Shown one piece after another: positions 46,878 through 56,737 of a DNA stretch of 64,000 nucleotides (position 1 is the first letter of the stretch; each line of letters starts with the position of its first letter). The DNA lies in NCBI RefSeq assembly GCF_029623955.1, contig NZ_JARSBP010000002.1, positions 372,001 to 436,000 on the forward strand, given 5' to 3'. The notes beneath the pieces were generated by a model. That model saw only the letters and a list, made by a program, of their open reading frames with translations, did no database searches and had not been told where the DNA came from. Made by a program: the position numbers and the translations under genes. The DNA is from Mycobacterium sp. 236(2023). Lineage in GTDB: Bacteria; Actinomycetota; Actinomycetes; Mycobacteriales; Mycobacteriaceae.

Positions 46878-49800
46878 TGTGCCCCCGCTCCGCTGTCGAG
46901 CAGGTCGGACAACGCCTCGATCAGCGCCGGCGGTGGTTGCCAGCTGAAGACGCCCGCCGGGTGTCCGTCGACCACCGGCGTCTGTGCACCGCACATGCCG
47001 CGCACGAACAGGTACAACACCCCGCCGATGTGGCGCTGCGCGGAGTATCCCGGAAGCCTCCATCGCAGGAAGCGGTGCAGTACAACGCAATACAGCAGAG
47101 CCTGGAGCGGGTAATCGGAGTGCAGCATCGCCTCGGCCATCCGGGCCTGCCCGTAATCCGCGGCGGTCAGCGGCACGCCGGGCTCACCGAGCCAATTGGT
47201 CTTGTAGTCGACGACGACGTAGCGGTCACCGACCCGGAGCACCGCGTCCAGCGACCCGTTCAGATAGCCCTTCAGCGACTGAGCGGCCAGCACGCTGCCG
47301 GTCAGCCGGTCGGCATAGGGCGCCAACGGATCTCCGCCGGGAAGATGCGCGCGGAGCAGACGTCCGACGTCGGCGAGCGAGATGGCCGGCGCCGCACCGC
47401 GGCGGTCCCCGCCGGCCAACGGAAACTCGAAGTCCAACTCCCGCAACCGGTCCCGTAGGCCGATGGCGCGCAGCGTCACGCCGGGCAGCAGCGGGCCCAA
47501 CGGAGTGTCGTGCATCGGCACCATCGCCGCGGCGAGGTCGGTGGCCGCCACATCGACCGGCCACCACACCGAGTGCTCGGCGATCGAGACCTCCAGTTCG
47601 GCGGCGAGGTCGGCGGAGTGCGGGTCGGCCGTCTCGAGGACGGCGTGCACGAGCGTTCCGAACGTGGCGCCCATCGGCATCTCACCCATCGGCGACGGCA
47701 CATCCTCGCCCACGGGGACCCGCTCGTGCAGAGTCACCTCGCCCGCCTCGTCGTCGAGCTCGGCGACCTCGGGCTCACTGCTGACGCCGCGGGGCTGCTC
47801 GGCGGCCCGGATGAGCCCCGAATACGACGTGCGCCGCCAGGACGTGTCGATGCGCCGGTGGAAATGTCGTACCTCGAGATCATCTGGGGGACCGGGCAAT
47901 TCGATATCAGTGCCGGCCGCCACGATCGAATCCTCCAGGACCGGACCGCCCCGGTCGGCCCACGCGCGAAGCAGCGCCATCGCTTCGGGGTCGTCGATCC
48001 GCGGCGGATCGCAGCGGTCCGGCACGATCGGGTCACCCGGCGCGCGGCCCCGCAACAACCGGGACAGGCCGCCGTTGGGTTCGTCGTTGGACGGCGCCCA
48101 CCAGGCCACCACCTGCGACTGCGCGCGTGTCAGTGCGACGTAGGTGAGCCGGACGTCGTCGCCGGCGGCCTCCCGCCGGCCCTGCTGCTGGACCGCGGCG
48201 AAGTCGGGGCTGAGCTCTCCGCCGATGTGCAGGCAACGGGTGTCGTTGTCGTGGTACATCACGACGTCGCGGCTCTGGACGTTGCGGTTGAATGCGAACG
48301 GCAGATACACCACCGGGAACTGCAATCCCTTGCTCACCCAGACCGTCATGATCTGGACTGCCGCGGCATCGCTGTCGAGGCGGCGGTTGCGTTCCGTCGT
48401 ACCTCCGCGCTCCTCGCGCTGGGTGCGCAACCAGTCCCGCAGCGCAGGCAGGCCGAAATGCTCGCGATGAGCGGTGTCGTGCAGGATCTGGGTGAGGTGC
48501 GCGAGGTCGGTCATGTGGCGTTCGCCGTCCACCCACGACAGCACGCGGTCGCCCATACCGGCGAGCTGGGCGGCCGCGAAGACGGCCGCCACGCCGCGCT
48601 CGCGGGCGAAACCGGCCCACCGGCGCACTGTCTCGGCGACGTCGTCGGTCAGCGAATCACCCTGACCGGCAAGGTCTTCTGCGGTGGCACCGAAGAACAT
48701 CGTCGTGGCCGCAGCCCGCACCAGCCCGGACCGGTGCGGTTGGTCGAACGCCTCGAGCAGGCACAGCCAGTCGTCGGCTGCGGGGGAGGTGAAGACGTCC
48801 GAATCGCCGGTGTACACGGCGGGCACACCGGCGTCGGCCAGCGCGTCGAAGCAGGCGTGCCCATCGCGGTGGCTTTCCACGATCACCGCGATGTCCCCGG
48901 GTGCGAGGGGGTTATCGCAGAACGTCGCACCGCTCGCCAGCAGTGCCGCGACGTCGGTGGCGAGATCCTTCGGGATGTGTTGGCGCAGAGTGTCGATCGG
49001 GATGACACGGTTGGGTCGCGTACCGAACTGGTCGCGGTTGACGACCCGCAGTCGGAACGGGTCGTTGTGCGGTGCGCCCTTGAGGCGATGCTCGGCGTGC
49101 CGTGCCTCGACCTTGCGCACGACGATCCGCGGGTCGCCGAGCTGGGCGTCGCGCATGACGACCTGCAGGCGCTCGACGAGCGGGCCGTCGCTGCGGTAGT
49201 TGGTGCCAAGGGTTCTCTGCGCTCCGGCAGTGGACGCGGCGTGCAGATACGTGACGATGTCGCCGCCGCGGAACGCATAGATCGCCTGCTTCGGGTCACC
49301 GATCAGGATCACGGTCGACTGTCCGCTGAACGCGCGGTCGATCACCTGCCACTGCACGGGGTCGGTGTCCTGGAACTCGTCGACCATCACGATCGACCAC
49401 CTGCGCTGCATGCGGGCGCGGGCCGGTGAGTCCGGAGCCTCGAGCGCATCGGCCAGCCGCGACAGCAGATCGTCGTAATGCAGGATGCCGAGCTTGCGTT
49501 TGCGCGTTTCCAGCTCGGCGCAGACCGCCCTCGCGAAGTGCACCCGGACCGCGGGATCGAAACCCGGGGCAGGGTTTTCGGGGCGCAACTCGGTATGCGC
49601 GTTACCGACGACCTCGCGGGCGAGACCGAGAGCGTCGTCGTAGGACAGCAGCGGCTCGTCGCGTTCCTGCCCGAAATGCGCGAGATACAGGTCGTCGACG
49701 ATCTCGGTCACCAGATCGTCGAGGCTCTCCACCAGCTCCACGCCGGAGTCGGAGTCACCGGCCACCCCGAGCGAACGCAGCACCAGTTGACAGAACTGAT

Positions 49801-50167
49801 GCGTGGTGGCGATCGTCGCGGCATCGAAACCGGCCAGCGCGTCGCGCAGCCGCAGCCGGCGCTCGGCCCGTTCCTCGGGGGTGCCGTCGAGGAGATGGGC
49901 GATGATCTCATTGTCGATAGCAACCGTCGGATCGTCGAAAGCCCTTAGTGCGTCGCGGATCTGCCCACGCACCCGCTCCCGCAACTCCTGGCTGGCAGCA
50001 CGCCCGAATGTGATCAGCAGCATCTGATCGAGGGTGGCCACGCCCTCGGCGACGTAGCGGGTGACGAGCCCGGCGAGCGCGAACGTCTTGCCGGTGCCCG
50101 CGCTGGCCTCCAATACCGTCGTGGTGCGCGGCGCAGGCAGGGGGCCCAGCAGATCGAAGGGTTCCAT
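46874..50167 (-). CDS. recB: Exodeoxyribonuclease V beta subunit RecB
   Basis: 1097-residue helicase-nuclease. Walker A VLEASAGTGKTFALAGL is at 19-35 after the ATG at 50167. SF1A motifs follow: VDEFQDTDPVQW, ILIGDPKQAIYAFRGGDI, NYRS, VSKGLQFPVVYLPF and YVALTRAQSQVVAWW. The C-terminal nuclease domain has GSLDAVLRVGDRYVVVDYKTN, containing the metal-binding Asp and Asp-Tyr-Lys. The start overlaps the recC stop by one base (TGATG). Length is slightly short of E. coli RecB (1180), as usual in actinobacteria. Confidence 0.96.
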   Translation of the reverse strand: MEPFDLLGPLPAPRTTTVLEASAGTGKTFALAGLVTRYVAEGVATLDQMLLITFGRAASQELRERVRGQIRDALRAFDDPTVAIDNEIIAHLLDGTPEERAERRLRLRDALAGFDAATIATTHQFCQLVLRSLGVAGDSDSGVELVESLDDLVTEIVDDLYLAHFGQERDEPLLSYDDALGLAREVVGNAHTELRPENPAPGFDPAVRVHFARAVCAELETRKRKLGILHYDDLLSRLADALEAPDSPARARMQRRWSIVMVDEFQDTDPVQWQVIDRAFSGQSTVILIGDPKQAIYAFRGGDIVTYLHAASTAGAQRTLGTNYRSDGPLVERLQVVMRDAQLGDPRIVVRKVEARHAEHRLKGAPHNDPFRLRVVNRDQFGTRPNRVIPIDTLRQHIPKDLATDVAALLASGATFCDNPLAPGDIAVIVESHRDGHACFDALADAGVPAVYTGDSDVFTSPAADDWLCLLEAFDQPHRSGLVRAAATTMFFGATAEDLAGQGDSLTDDVAETVRRWAGFARERGVAAVFAAAQLAGMGDRVLSWVDGERHMTDLAHLTQILHDTAHREHFGLPALRDWLRTQREERGGTTERNRRLDSDAAAVQIMTVWVSKGLQFPVVYLPFAFNRNVQSRDVVMYHDNDTRCLHIGGELSPDFAAVQQQGRREAAGDDVRLTYVALTRAQSQVVAWWAPSNDEPNGGLSRLLRGRAPGDPIVPDRCDPPRIDDPEAMALLRAWADRGGPVLEDSIVAAGTDIELPGPPDDLEVRHFHRRIDTSWRRTSYSGLIRAAEQPRGVSSEPEVAELDDEAGEVTLHERVPVGEDVPSPMGEMPMGATFGTLVHAVLETADPHSADLAAELEVSIAEHSVWWPVDVAATDLAAAMVPMHDTPLGPLLPGVTLRAIGLRDRLRELDFEFPLAGGDRRGAAPAISLADVGRLLRAHLPGGDPLAPYADRLTGSVLAAQSLKGYLNGSLDAVLRVGDRYVVVDYKTNWLGEPGVPLTAADYGQARMAEAMLHSDYPLQALLYCVVLHRFLRWRLPGYSAQRHIGGVLYLFVRGMCGAQTPVVDGHPAGVFSWQPPPALIEALSDLLDSGAGAQ

Positions 50168-53100
50168 CACTGCCCGCCCCTCTCGGCGTGCAGCAGCGGT
50201 AGCCACAGTCGCGCGGCGTAGGCGCCCAGGCGGGTCTTCTCGTCGTCACATTCCTCGCCCGGCTTGACCGGCGTCATCAGCACCTCCACCGGGGAGCGTC
50301 TACCCCAGACGAGTTCGTGCGCGGGTTGCTCACCCTCGCCGGGGAACTTGCCCGATGCCCACTTGTAGCGGGACTCACGTTCCGGCCATCCACGGCTGTA
50401 CCTGGCCTCCGCCCACGCGTAGGAGGTCTTGAGCGGCAACGGGATCGGTTCGCGCCGGCCCGCGTCGTAGATCGCGACCAGGTCGCGCAACACGTCCGCG
50501 GCGGACTCGGGCGGCCCGAGCAGCCGCTCCCTGGTCTGGTCACCCTTCCGGCCTCTGCCGATGCACACCGCCAGCCACTCCGTGCCTGAATCCTGGGCGG
50601 TCAACGCCACCAACCGGATCCACGATGTGAGCAGGTGCCTGCCGTCCAGCTTCGAGTACGTGACGTCGACCAGGCGGTCGCCGTAGAGCTGCGGAACCGT
50701 CCCCGTCACCCGCCGTCTCGGGGCGATGACGACGTCGACGTCGACCGCCGTGGGCTTCTGGCGACGGTGCTGGTGTGCCGCGGCCGCCAGCGCGGCGGAA
50801 CGCGCGGCGATCTCCTGCGCCCTGCGCCAGCCGAGACGCCCCGGCGGGAGCGACCCGCGGCGCCACTCCGCCTGCTGCGCATCGGCGGGAGTCATCCCGC
50901 GCACCATGTCGTCGAGCATGCGGTCGCCGATCTTCCACTCGCTCAACGCATCGATGTCGACCGGCATCGAATCCTCGACCGCATCGACATCCCACGGCAG
51001 CGTGTAGTCCAGCGCCCGGAAGAAGCCCTTCACCGGGTCCTTGAAGAAGGCGACGAGTTCGTCGAGCGCCACGTCACCGGGCGGCTGCGCGGGAAGCGGC
51101 TCACCGAGCAGGCGGGGCCGCTCCGCGCGATGTCCCGCAGCCACTTTCGCAGCAGTCAGGGCGGTCGGGTCGAACGAGAACGGTTGACCGTCGGGCATTC
51201 CGAGCGCCCCGGGCGTGACGTTGTCGACGTCGAAGGGCTGCAACGGATGTGTGATGTGTACGCGTCCACTGACGGGCGACTGCGTGGTCACGTCGAGGGC
51301 GTCGAGCAGCTCGACCACCGGCACCGCGGGCGGTTTGCGTTGCCCGCTGTACTCGTTGGTGCCCGTGTAGGTGATCACCAGCTGCTCGGTGGCCGCGCCG
51401 ATGGCATCCAGCAGCAATTGGCGTTCCTCCGAACGGATGTCGCGCTCGCCCGTCATCGGCTCACGAGCCAGGACGTCGTCGCCGTCGACGGCACCGAGCC
51501 GGGGGAAGACCCCGTCGTCGAGACCTACCAGACACACCACGCGATGGGGCACCGACCGCATCGGCACCATCGTGCACACCGTCAATGTGCCGGTCCGGAA
51601 ATTGGCCCGGGTTGGCCTGCCCGCGAGATGGCGATCCAGTAGCGCCTTGACATCGGGCAGGCGTAACACGATGTCGCGGTGGGTATCTGCGGCGGCCGCG
51701 ATGTCGTTGAGCTCGCGTTCCATCTGGCTGACCTGCCACAGATCGGCATCCGATACGCCCGTCAGGGCGGCCACGCCCGCGGACAGCGCAGCCAGCCAGG
51801 CGCCCAACGGTTTCGCGCCGGACAGTGCTGTGACAGCAGTGCGCAGCAACTCGACGAACTCGGCGAGGCGGCCCGCGAGCTCGACCCGGTTGCTGCTGAC
51901 GTCGTCGAGCGGAAGCGTGGTGTCCAGCCAGGCGCGGGAGTCGTCGGACATCGCGACGCCTGCCAGCACCCGGTCGATGCCGAAACGCCAGGTGTTCTGC
52001 ACGAAATCCACGTTGTACGGGTGGCGGTGGTCGCGATCGAAGCCCCAGCGGATGTTGGCCTCACGCACCCAGTCGCCGATCGCGTCGAGGTCGTCGTCGG
52101 AGAATCCGAACCGGAACCGCACGGGGGCCGCCTCGGCGAGGTTGAGTACCTCGCTGGCGGTGGCCCGGCTGTCCGCCAGCCCGAGCAGGTCGTGGGCGAC
52201 GCCCAGCAGCGGATTGGTCTGTGTCAGTGCGCGATCGGCGAGCTTGACCCGCAGCTGATGGGCGGGGTGCACACCCTCGACGACATCGCCGAGGCCGAAG
52301 CCCGCCACGATCAGCGGCGCGTACGTCTCGATGTCGGGGCACATGACGAGGATGTCGCGCGGCTCCAGCGACGGATCGTCGGCGAGCAACCCCAGCAGTA
52401 CCTCCCGCAGCACGTCGATCTGGCGCGCGGGGCCGTGGCAGCTGTGTACCTGAACGGAGCGGTCTGCTTTTGTGTGTGAACGGCCCTGCGGCCGTGCGAC
52501 ATTGGCGGCGATATCGGACTGCAGCCAGCCGAGAAGCGTGGCCGGGCGGTCTGCGGTACCCAGGCACTCATCCGTCACGACCGACGGCGGAAGCCCGCGC
52601 TGCAGCTCACGCAGGTCGCGGCCGAGGGTGGCCAGCAGGGGATGCCCCACGTCGCGGTGCGAGGTGTCCGTGCGCCGCGCGACGGTTCCGTGCACGTCGC
52701 GCAACGAGTTCCACAGCGCGTCGCTGGGGTGCGGGAGCCACAGATGCAGCTCGTGATGAGTGCTCAGGGCGGAGAGCAGTTCGATGTCGGTGACCGGCAA
52801 CCGGGTGTGCCCGAACAGCGACATCCGATCCGGCAGATCGGTACCCGACTCCTGCAGCCGGGCAACGGTTCTCGCGTGCCGCACGTGCGGTGGATCGGCG
52901 TCGACGTTCGCCAGTAGTGCCCGATACAGCGCGGATTGCCACCTCAGATCGGCGTCGAGATCGCCGGTGCGCCCCTCGGCCCAGTCGGCGAGCAGCTGTG
53001 GGCGCTGAGCGGCGTAGGAGGCGAACAGACCCGCCAGGCGGCGCGCGACCGCGTAACGGCGGCCCTGGCGCAGCTCCTTCTCCTCACCGGCTGCGTCATG

Positions 53101-53451
53101 GCCGAGATGCGTCGCCAGAGTCCGGCACCACGGTTGATCGAGACTGCTGTCGATGGTGTCGAGCAGTGGCCACACCATCGCGTCCGGCGACCACGGGTCG
53201 TCCTGCCCGGCGTGACTGAGTTCCGCGATCAGCGACCTCGGATGACGGAACGTCACCCCCGCACAGATCCCGTCCTGACCGGTCGCCCCGAGGACGTGCG
53301 AGAGCCGCTGGCTGAGCCATCGCTCGGTGCCCCGCGCCGACACCAGGACCAGGTCCTCGGCGAACGGGTCGGGGGGCGGGGTGGCCAGCATCGCGCCGAG
53401 GCCGTCGGCGAGCAGATCGGTGCGGTCGGCCCGATGGAGGTACAGCGCCAT
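50167..53451 (-). CDS. recC: Exodeoxyribonuclease V gamma subunit RecC
   Basis: 1094-residue RecC, the scaffold and DNA-splitting subunit with inactive helicase and nuclease folds. Typical stretches: LVSARGTERWLSQRLSHVLG near the N-terminus, RSLIAEL, SLFGHTRLPVTDIELLSALSTHHELHLWLPHPS, VQVHSCHGPARQIDVLREVLLGLL, DILVMCPDIETYAPLI, CLVGLDDGVFPR, and the C-terminal DPVKGFFRALDYTLP. First gene of the recCBD operon. The ATG at 53451 lies six bases after the stop region of a pseudogenised HD-domain frame. Confidence 0.95.
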   Translation of the reverse strand: MALYLHRADRTDLLADGLGAMLATPPPDPFAEDLVLVSARGTERWLSQRLSHVLGATGQDGICAGVTFRHPRSLIAELSHAGQDDPWSPDAMVWPLLDTIDSSLDQPWCRTLATHLGHDAAGEEKELRQGRRYAVARRLAGLFASYAAQRPQLLADWAEGRTGDLDADLRWQSALYRALLANVDADPPHVRHARTVARLQESGTDLPDRMSLFGHTRLPVTDIELLSALSTHHELHLWLPHPSDALWNSLRDVHGTVARRTDTSHRDVGHPLLATLGRDLRELQRGLPPSVVTDECLGTADRPATLLGWLQSDIAANVARPQGRSHTKADRSVQVHSCHGPARQIDVLREVLLGLLADDPSLEPRDILVMCPDIETYAPLIVAGFGLGDVVEGVHPAHQLRVKLADRALTQTNPLLGVAHDLLGLADSRATASEVLNLAEAAPVRFRFGFSDDDLDAIGDWVREANIRWGFDRDHRHPYNVDFVQNTWRFGIDRVLAGVAMSDDSRAWLDTTLPLDDVSSNRVELAGRLAEFVELLRTAVTALSGAKPLGAWLAALSAGVAALTGVSDADLWQVSQMERELNDIAAAADTHRDIVLRLPDVKALLDRHLAGRPTRANFRTGTLTVCTMVPMRSVPHRVVCLVGLDDGVFPRLGAVDGDDVLAREPMTGERDIRSEERQLLLDAIGAATEQLVITYTGTNEYSGQRKPPAVPVVELLDALDVTTQSPVSGRVHITHPLQPFDVDNVTPGALGMPDGQPFSFDPTALTAAKVAAGHRAERPRLLGEPLPAQPPGDVALDELVAFFKDPVKGFFRALDYTLPWDVDAVEDSMPVDIDALSEWKIGDRMLDDMVRGMTPADAQQAEWRRGSLPPGRLGWRRAQEIAARSAALAAAAHQHRRQKPTAVDVDVVIAPRRRVTGTVPQLYGDRLVDVTYSKLDGRHLLTSWIRLVALTAQDSGTEWLAVCIGRGRKGDQTRERLLGPPESAADVLRDLVAIYDAGRREPIPLPLKTSYAWAEARYSRGWPERESRYKWASGKFPGEGEQPAHELVWGRRSPVEVLMTPVKPGEECDDEKTRLGAYAARLWLPLLHAERGGQ

Positions 53452-53457
53452 CGGCGG

Positions 53458-53759
53458 TCAGACTACGACGGCTCCGGAGAGTTCGTCGACAACCCTGGTC
53501 AATTCGTCGACCATCCAGCTGTCCAGGCCGCGTCTGCGATAGGCCGCGATGAGCCCGCCGTAATACCAGAGATGATCGGCGGACCGCCCTGGTCCTCGGA
53601 TCCGCCGTCGTTGATGACCAGGCTCGTCACCGACAGCAGATGGCCGACGTAGGGGACGTCCCCGCCTTTGCGGACCTGGTTGTGGTGTTTGAGCTCGGCG
53701 TACACCATCGCTTTCGAGAACTGCCCCGAAAGTATTGGTGCCGTGGTCTTTTCGCTCAT
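53458..53759 (-). pseudogene. HD-domain (pyrophosphohydrolase-like) protein with internal deletion
   Basis: The first frame reads MSEKTTAPILSGQFSKAMVYAELKHHNQVRKGGDVPYVGHLLSVTSLVINDGGSEDQ, the N-terminus of mycobacterial HD-domain proteins related to RelA/SpoT hydrolases. Immediately after SEDQ another frame reads ADHLWYYGGLIAAYRRRGLDSWMVDELTRVVDEL to the TGA at 53460-53458, which is the C-terminus of the same family. The central ~100 residues, with the catalytic HD pair, are absent and the join shifts frame (302 bases in total). It starts with a 4-base overlap with the DUF3060 gene. Confidence 0.72.
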
Positions 53760-54514
53760 CCTTGCTCGACGACGTTGTCCGGGCCCGAGTTGTTGATGTC
53801 CGGAGTGCCGGTGCGGTACGTCACGCGGTTCTCGAAACCCGACGTGCTGATCGCGCCCGCCGTCTCGACGGTGACGCGGTTCTTCATGCCGGAGACCGAC
53901 ACAACCGCACACTGGCCCTGGACCTCGACAGTGTTCTCCACGCCGCTGACGCTCACCGTGCCGCCGTTACAGACGATGGTCTGGGTCTTGTCGACACCGC
54001 TGACGCTGACCGAGCCGCCCGGCTCCACCGTGATGACCTGTTCCTCGGGGGCGATGGGATCGACCTGCGGGATCCGCGGCGGGTCGAGCGGTCCGCCGCC
54101 GCCCGAGATCGGCGGGCTGGGGTCGTAGGTGTAGCTGTCGGGGCTCGCCGCGTTGAAGTAGACGACGATCGCAATCGTTCCCGCGGCGAGGATCCCGGCC
54201 ACGACGAGCGGGATCACCCACAGCAACGTCGTCGACGACCGCTTCTGCACCACGTGTTGCGGGGCTGCGTAGTACGGCGACGTGTACTGCGGCGTGCCGT
54301 ACTGGGAGTCGTACTGACCGTACGGCGCAGCCTGGTACGGGTCCAGCGGCGGTGGCGGGGGAGGTGGGGGCGCGTACTGGTACGGCGGAACCGGCACCGT
54401 GGGCGGCGGTGCGACGTCGTAGGGCTGGGTGCCCAGCTCGTTGGACTGGGCGCGACCCGCGAGCGGACGCTCAAGATCCCGGATGCGGGCTTCGGGATCC
54501 CCGTACGGCTCCAT
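53756..54514 (-). CDS. Membrane-anchored DUF3060 repeat protein
   Basis: 252 residues. A Pro/Tyr/Gln-rich cytosolic N-terminus (about 30-95) with YGQY and PPPPPPPP runs is followed by one TM helix (SSTTLLWVIPLVVAGILAAGTIAIVVYF). The extracytoplasmic C-terminus has repeated SVSGV-N-V units (SVSVSGVDKTQTIV, TVSVSGVENTVEV, VVSVSGMKNRVTV, AISTSGFENRVTY) that suggest a beta-helix; this is DUF3060, common in mycobacterial surface proteins. The ATG at 54514 is used. The start of the HD pseudogene overlaps its stop by four bases. Confidence 0.8.
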   Translation of the reverse strand: MEPYGDPEARIRDLERPLAGRAQSNELGTQPYDVAPPPTVPVPPYQYAPPPPPPPPLDPYQAAPYGQYDSQYGTPQYTSPYYAAPQHVVQKRSSTTLLWVIPLVVAGILAAGTIAIVVYFNAASPDSYTYDPSPPISGGGGPLDPPRIPQVDPIAPEEQVITVEPGGSVSVSGVDKTQTIVCNGGTVSVSGVENTVEVQGQCAVVSVSGMKNRVTVETAGAISTSGFENRVTYRTGTPDINNSGPDNVVEQG

Positions 54515-54636
54515 GCGCAGATGTTTGCACACCGCAACGCCCGTGCTCAACGGGTTGCAACAGCGAATCTGACCAAAGCCTGACGGGGACCCCGGCCCCA
54601 GGGTTCGCGCGGACCGGGTGGTGGTATCCACAGACC

Positions 54637-55740
54637 ATGGCGGCACCGGGTTTTCTCGCCATCGGCAGTGGTCCCGCGGGCGTCAGCGCAGCTGAGACGT
54701 TCCGTCGCAGGCACCCGCACATCCCTGTCCGGATCCTCTCCGCCGACCCCGCCCTTCCCTACGCCAAGCCACCGCTGAACAAGGAGTTCCTTGGCGGCGG
54801 TCACACGAACCTCGACCTGCACAGCGCGGGCTGGTTCGCCCGCCACGACATCGATCTCCTGCTCGGCGTCACCGTCGAGCGCATCGACGTCGACGCGCAG
54901 GAGGTCGTCACCGTGGGTGGCGCCCGGTACCCGTACTGGCACCTGGTGCTGGCGTCGGGGTCGGCGGCGGTGCCGCTCGGCGTGCCCGGTGGTGGCGCCG
55001 CGCAACCGCTGCGGTCCTTCGCCGATGCCGTCGCCCTGCGGATGGCGGCGCGCTTCGCCGACACCGCCGTCGTGATCGGCGGAGGTCTGATCGGCTGCGA
55101 GACCGCGAGCTGCCTGACGCGGCTCGGGCTGACCACCACCCTCGTGTTCCCTGAAGCCGCGCCGCTGTGCCGGCGTTTCGGGGCGGACGTCGGCCTGCGG
55201 GTGGCCGACATGCTGAGCGACGCGGGCGTGCGCGTCGTGGCCGACGCCATCGTCGACACCGTCGGTGACACCGGTGTCACCCTGGCGACGGGCGACACGG
55301 TCGGCGGAGACGTCGTCGTCGCGGCCACCGGGGTGCGCCCCGACATCCAGCTGGCCACCGATGCCGGTCTCGCAACGGAGGGCGGCCGCGTCGTCGTCGA
55401 CGAACGCATGCGGACATCGGCCCGGAACATCTATGCCGCAGGCGATGTCGCGATGGCCCACAATGTCGCCGCCGGCCGTCCGGTCATCTCGGAGCACTGG
55501 CGGGACGCGGCGCAGCAGGGACTCGTCGCCGGCCTCACCGCCGCCGGAGCGACCGCGGTGTGGAACAAGATCCCCGGATTCACCTGCACGGTAGGGCGAT
55601 TCGTGCTCAGCTACCGTGGCTGGGGCGGCGGTTACGACTCGTCGACCCTCGCCGAGCGGGATACCGGGTTCTTCGTGACCTACCGCTCAGGCGGTCGCGT
55701 CGTCGGAACGTTGGACGTCACAGCCAGTCCCGTGCCTTGA
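54637..55740 (+). CDS. FAD-dependent pyridine nucleotide-disulfide-type reductase (ferredoxin/rubredoxin reductase-like)
   Basis: 367-residue flavoprotein with FAD motif FLAIGSGPAGVSAAETFRRR (GSGPAG), NAD(P) motif VVIGGGLIGCETASCLTRLGL near 145-165, and the GDVAMAHN box (NIYAAGDVAMAHN) near 270. No redox-active CxxxxC disulfide is seen, so it belongs to the ferredoxin/rubredoxin-reductase (Reductase_C-like) branch. The region after 310 is short. It diverges from the DUF3060 gene and its 3' end overlaps corA by 23 bases convergently. Electron acceptor unknown. Confidence 0.87.
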   Translation: MAAPGFLAIGSGPAGVSAAETFRRRHPHIPVRILSADPALPYAKPPLNKEFLGGGHTNLDLHSAGWFARHDIDLLLGVTVERIDVDAQEVVTVGGARYPYWHLVLASGSAAVPLGVPGGGAAQPLRSFADAVALRMAARFADTAVVIGGGLIGCETASCLTRLGLTTTLVFPEAAPLCRRFGADVGLRVADMLSDAGVRVVADAIVDTVGDTGVTLATGDTVGGDVVVAATGVRPDIQLATDAGLATEGGRVVVDERMRTSARNIYAAGDVAMAHNVAAGRPVISEHWRDAAQQGLVAGLTAAGATAVWNKIPGFTCTVGRFVLSYRGWGGGYDSSTLAERDTGFFVTYRSGGRVVGTLDVTASPVP

Positions 55741-56710
55741 ACGCCCAGAACAGCACGATCACCATGACCACGATCACCGATGTGCTCGTCACGAAACCGC
55801 CGACGGTGTCGATCCCGGGATAGCTCACGTTCTGTCCGTAGAAGCCGGTGATCGCGGTGGGGACGGCGATGATCGCCGCCCACCCCGTCAGCTTCTTCAT
55901 CACCGTGTTCAGGCGTGCGTCCTGAAGTGACAGGTTCGTCTCGAACACCGTGGTCACCATGTCGCGCAACGATTCCGTCCACTCCGACACCCGCAGCACA
56001 TGGTCGTACAGGTCGGCGTACACCGGATCGAGTTCCGCCGCAGTCTTGGCGTCCATCCTGCGGTGCTGGATGGTCGTCACCACCTCGCGCATCGGCAGCA
56101 CCACGCGGCGCAGCGCCACCAGATCCTTGCGCAGCTGAAAAGTCTTGCGCTGCAGGCCACCCCGGGTGGGACGCTCGGCGAACAGCTCGTCCTCCAAGCT
56201 TTCGATACCGTCATCGAGAGCCTGGACAGCGGCAAAGTGTCCGTCGACCACCACGTCGAGCAGGCCGTGCACCAGCGACCCGACGCCGTACTCCTGGCCG
56301 CCGAGCTCGTCGAACCGTTGCGACACCTCGTCCATGTCGAAATGGGGGGACAGGCGGACCGTGATCAGACCGCGCGGCAGCACGAAGCCCGAGATGCGGT
56401 GGATCTCGAGGGTCGGCTCGGAGACGTCGACGGGCGGGGGATCCTTGACGGACACCTCGTACACCGTGAAGAACGTGTGGGTCTTGTACACGACAGCCTT
56501 GGTGCGCTCGGATTCGGCGATCGCATCCTCGACAGCCCAAACGTTCAGTCCGAGCTCCTGGGCGAGATCCTTGAGGATGGCGTGGTCGGGATCGTAGATG
56601 TCGCACCACACCAGGGTGTCGTCGGAGGCCAGACAGTCCGAGATCTTCGAGAACTCGAAATCGTCAGTCGGCTTGCCGTCGCGCCAGATCCGGCCCCGGA
56701 CGTGAGTCAC
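55718..56710 (-). CDS. corA: CorA-family divalent cation transporter
   Basis: 330 residues: a large cytosolic alpha/beta N-terminal domain to about 265, then two C-terminal TM segments. The loop after TM1, which is GMN in canonical CorA, reads YGQNV here (GFYGQNVSYPG), and the C-terminus is positively charged (KARDWL). CorA pentamers move Mg2+ (or Co2+/Ni2+) into cells; a changed signature residue could alter selectivity. The gene starts at GTG 56710 just downstream of echA3-like and overlaps the convergent FAD reductase by 23 bases. Confidence 0.88.
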   Translation of the reverse strand: MTHVRGRIWRDGKPTDDFEFSKISDCLASDDTLVWCDIYDPDHAILKDLAQELGLNVWAVEDAIAESERTKAVVYKTHTFFTVYEVSVKDPPPVDVSEPTLEIHRISGFVLPRGLITVRLSPHFDMDEVSQRFDELGGQEYGVGSLVHGLLDVVVDGHFAAVQALDDGIESLEDELFAERPTRGGLQRKTFQLRKDLVALRRVVLPMREVVTTIQHRRMDAKTAAELDPVYADLYDHVLRVSEWTESLRDMVTTVFETNLSLQDARLNTVMKKLTGWAAIIAVPTAITGFYGQNVSYPGIDTVGGFVTSTSVIVVMVIVLFWAFKARDWL

Positions 56711-56737
56711 CCGACCATCATGACACCGCGGGCGGCG

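Noticed and set aside
45225..49429. Two long plus-strand open frames (629 and 639 codons)
   Set aside because: Antisense to recD and recB, which carry complete helicase and nuclease motifs; the plus frames have none.
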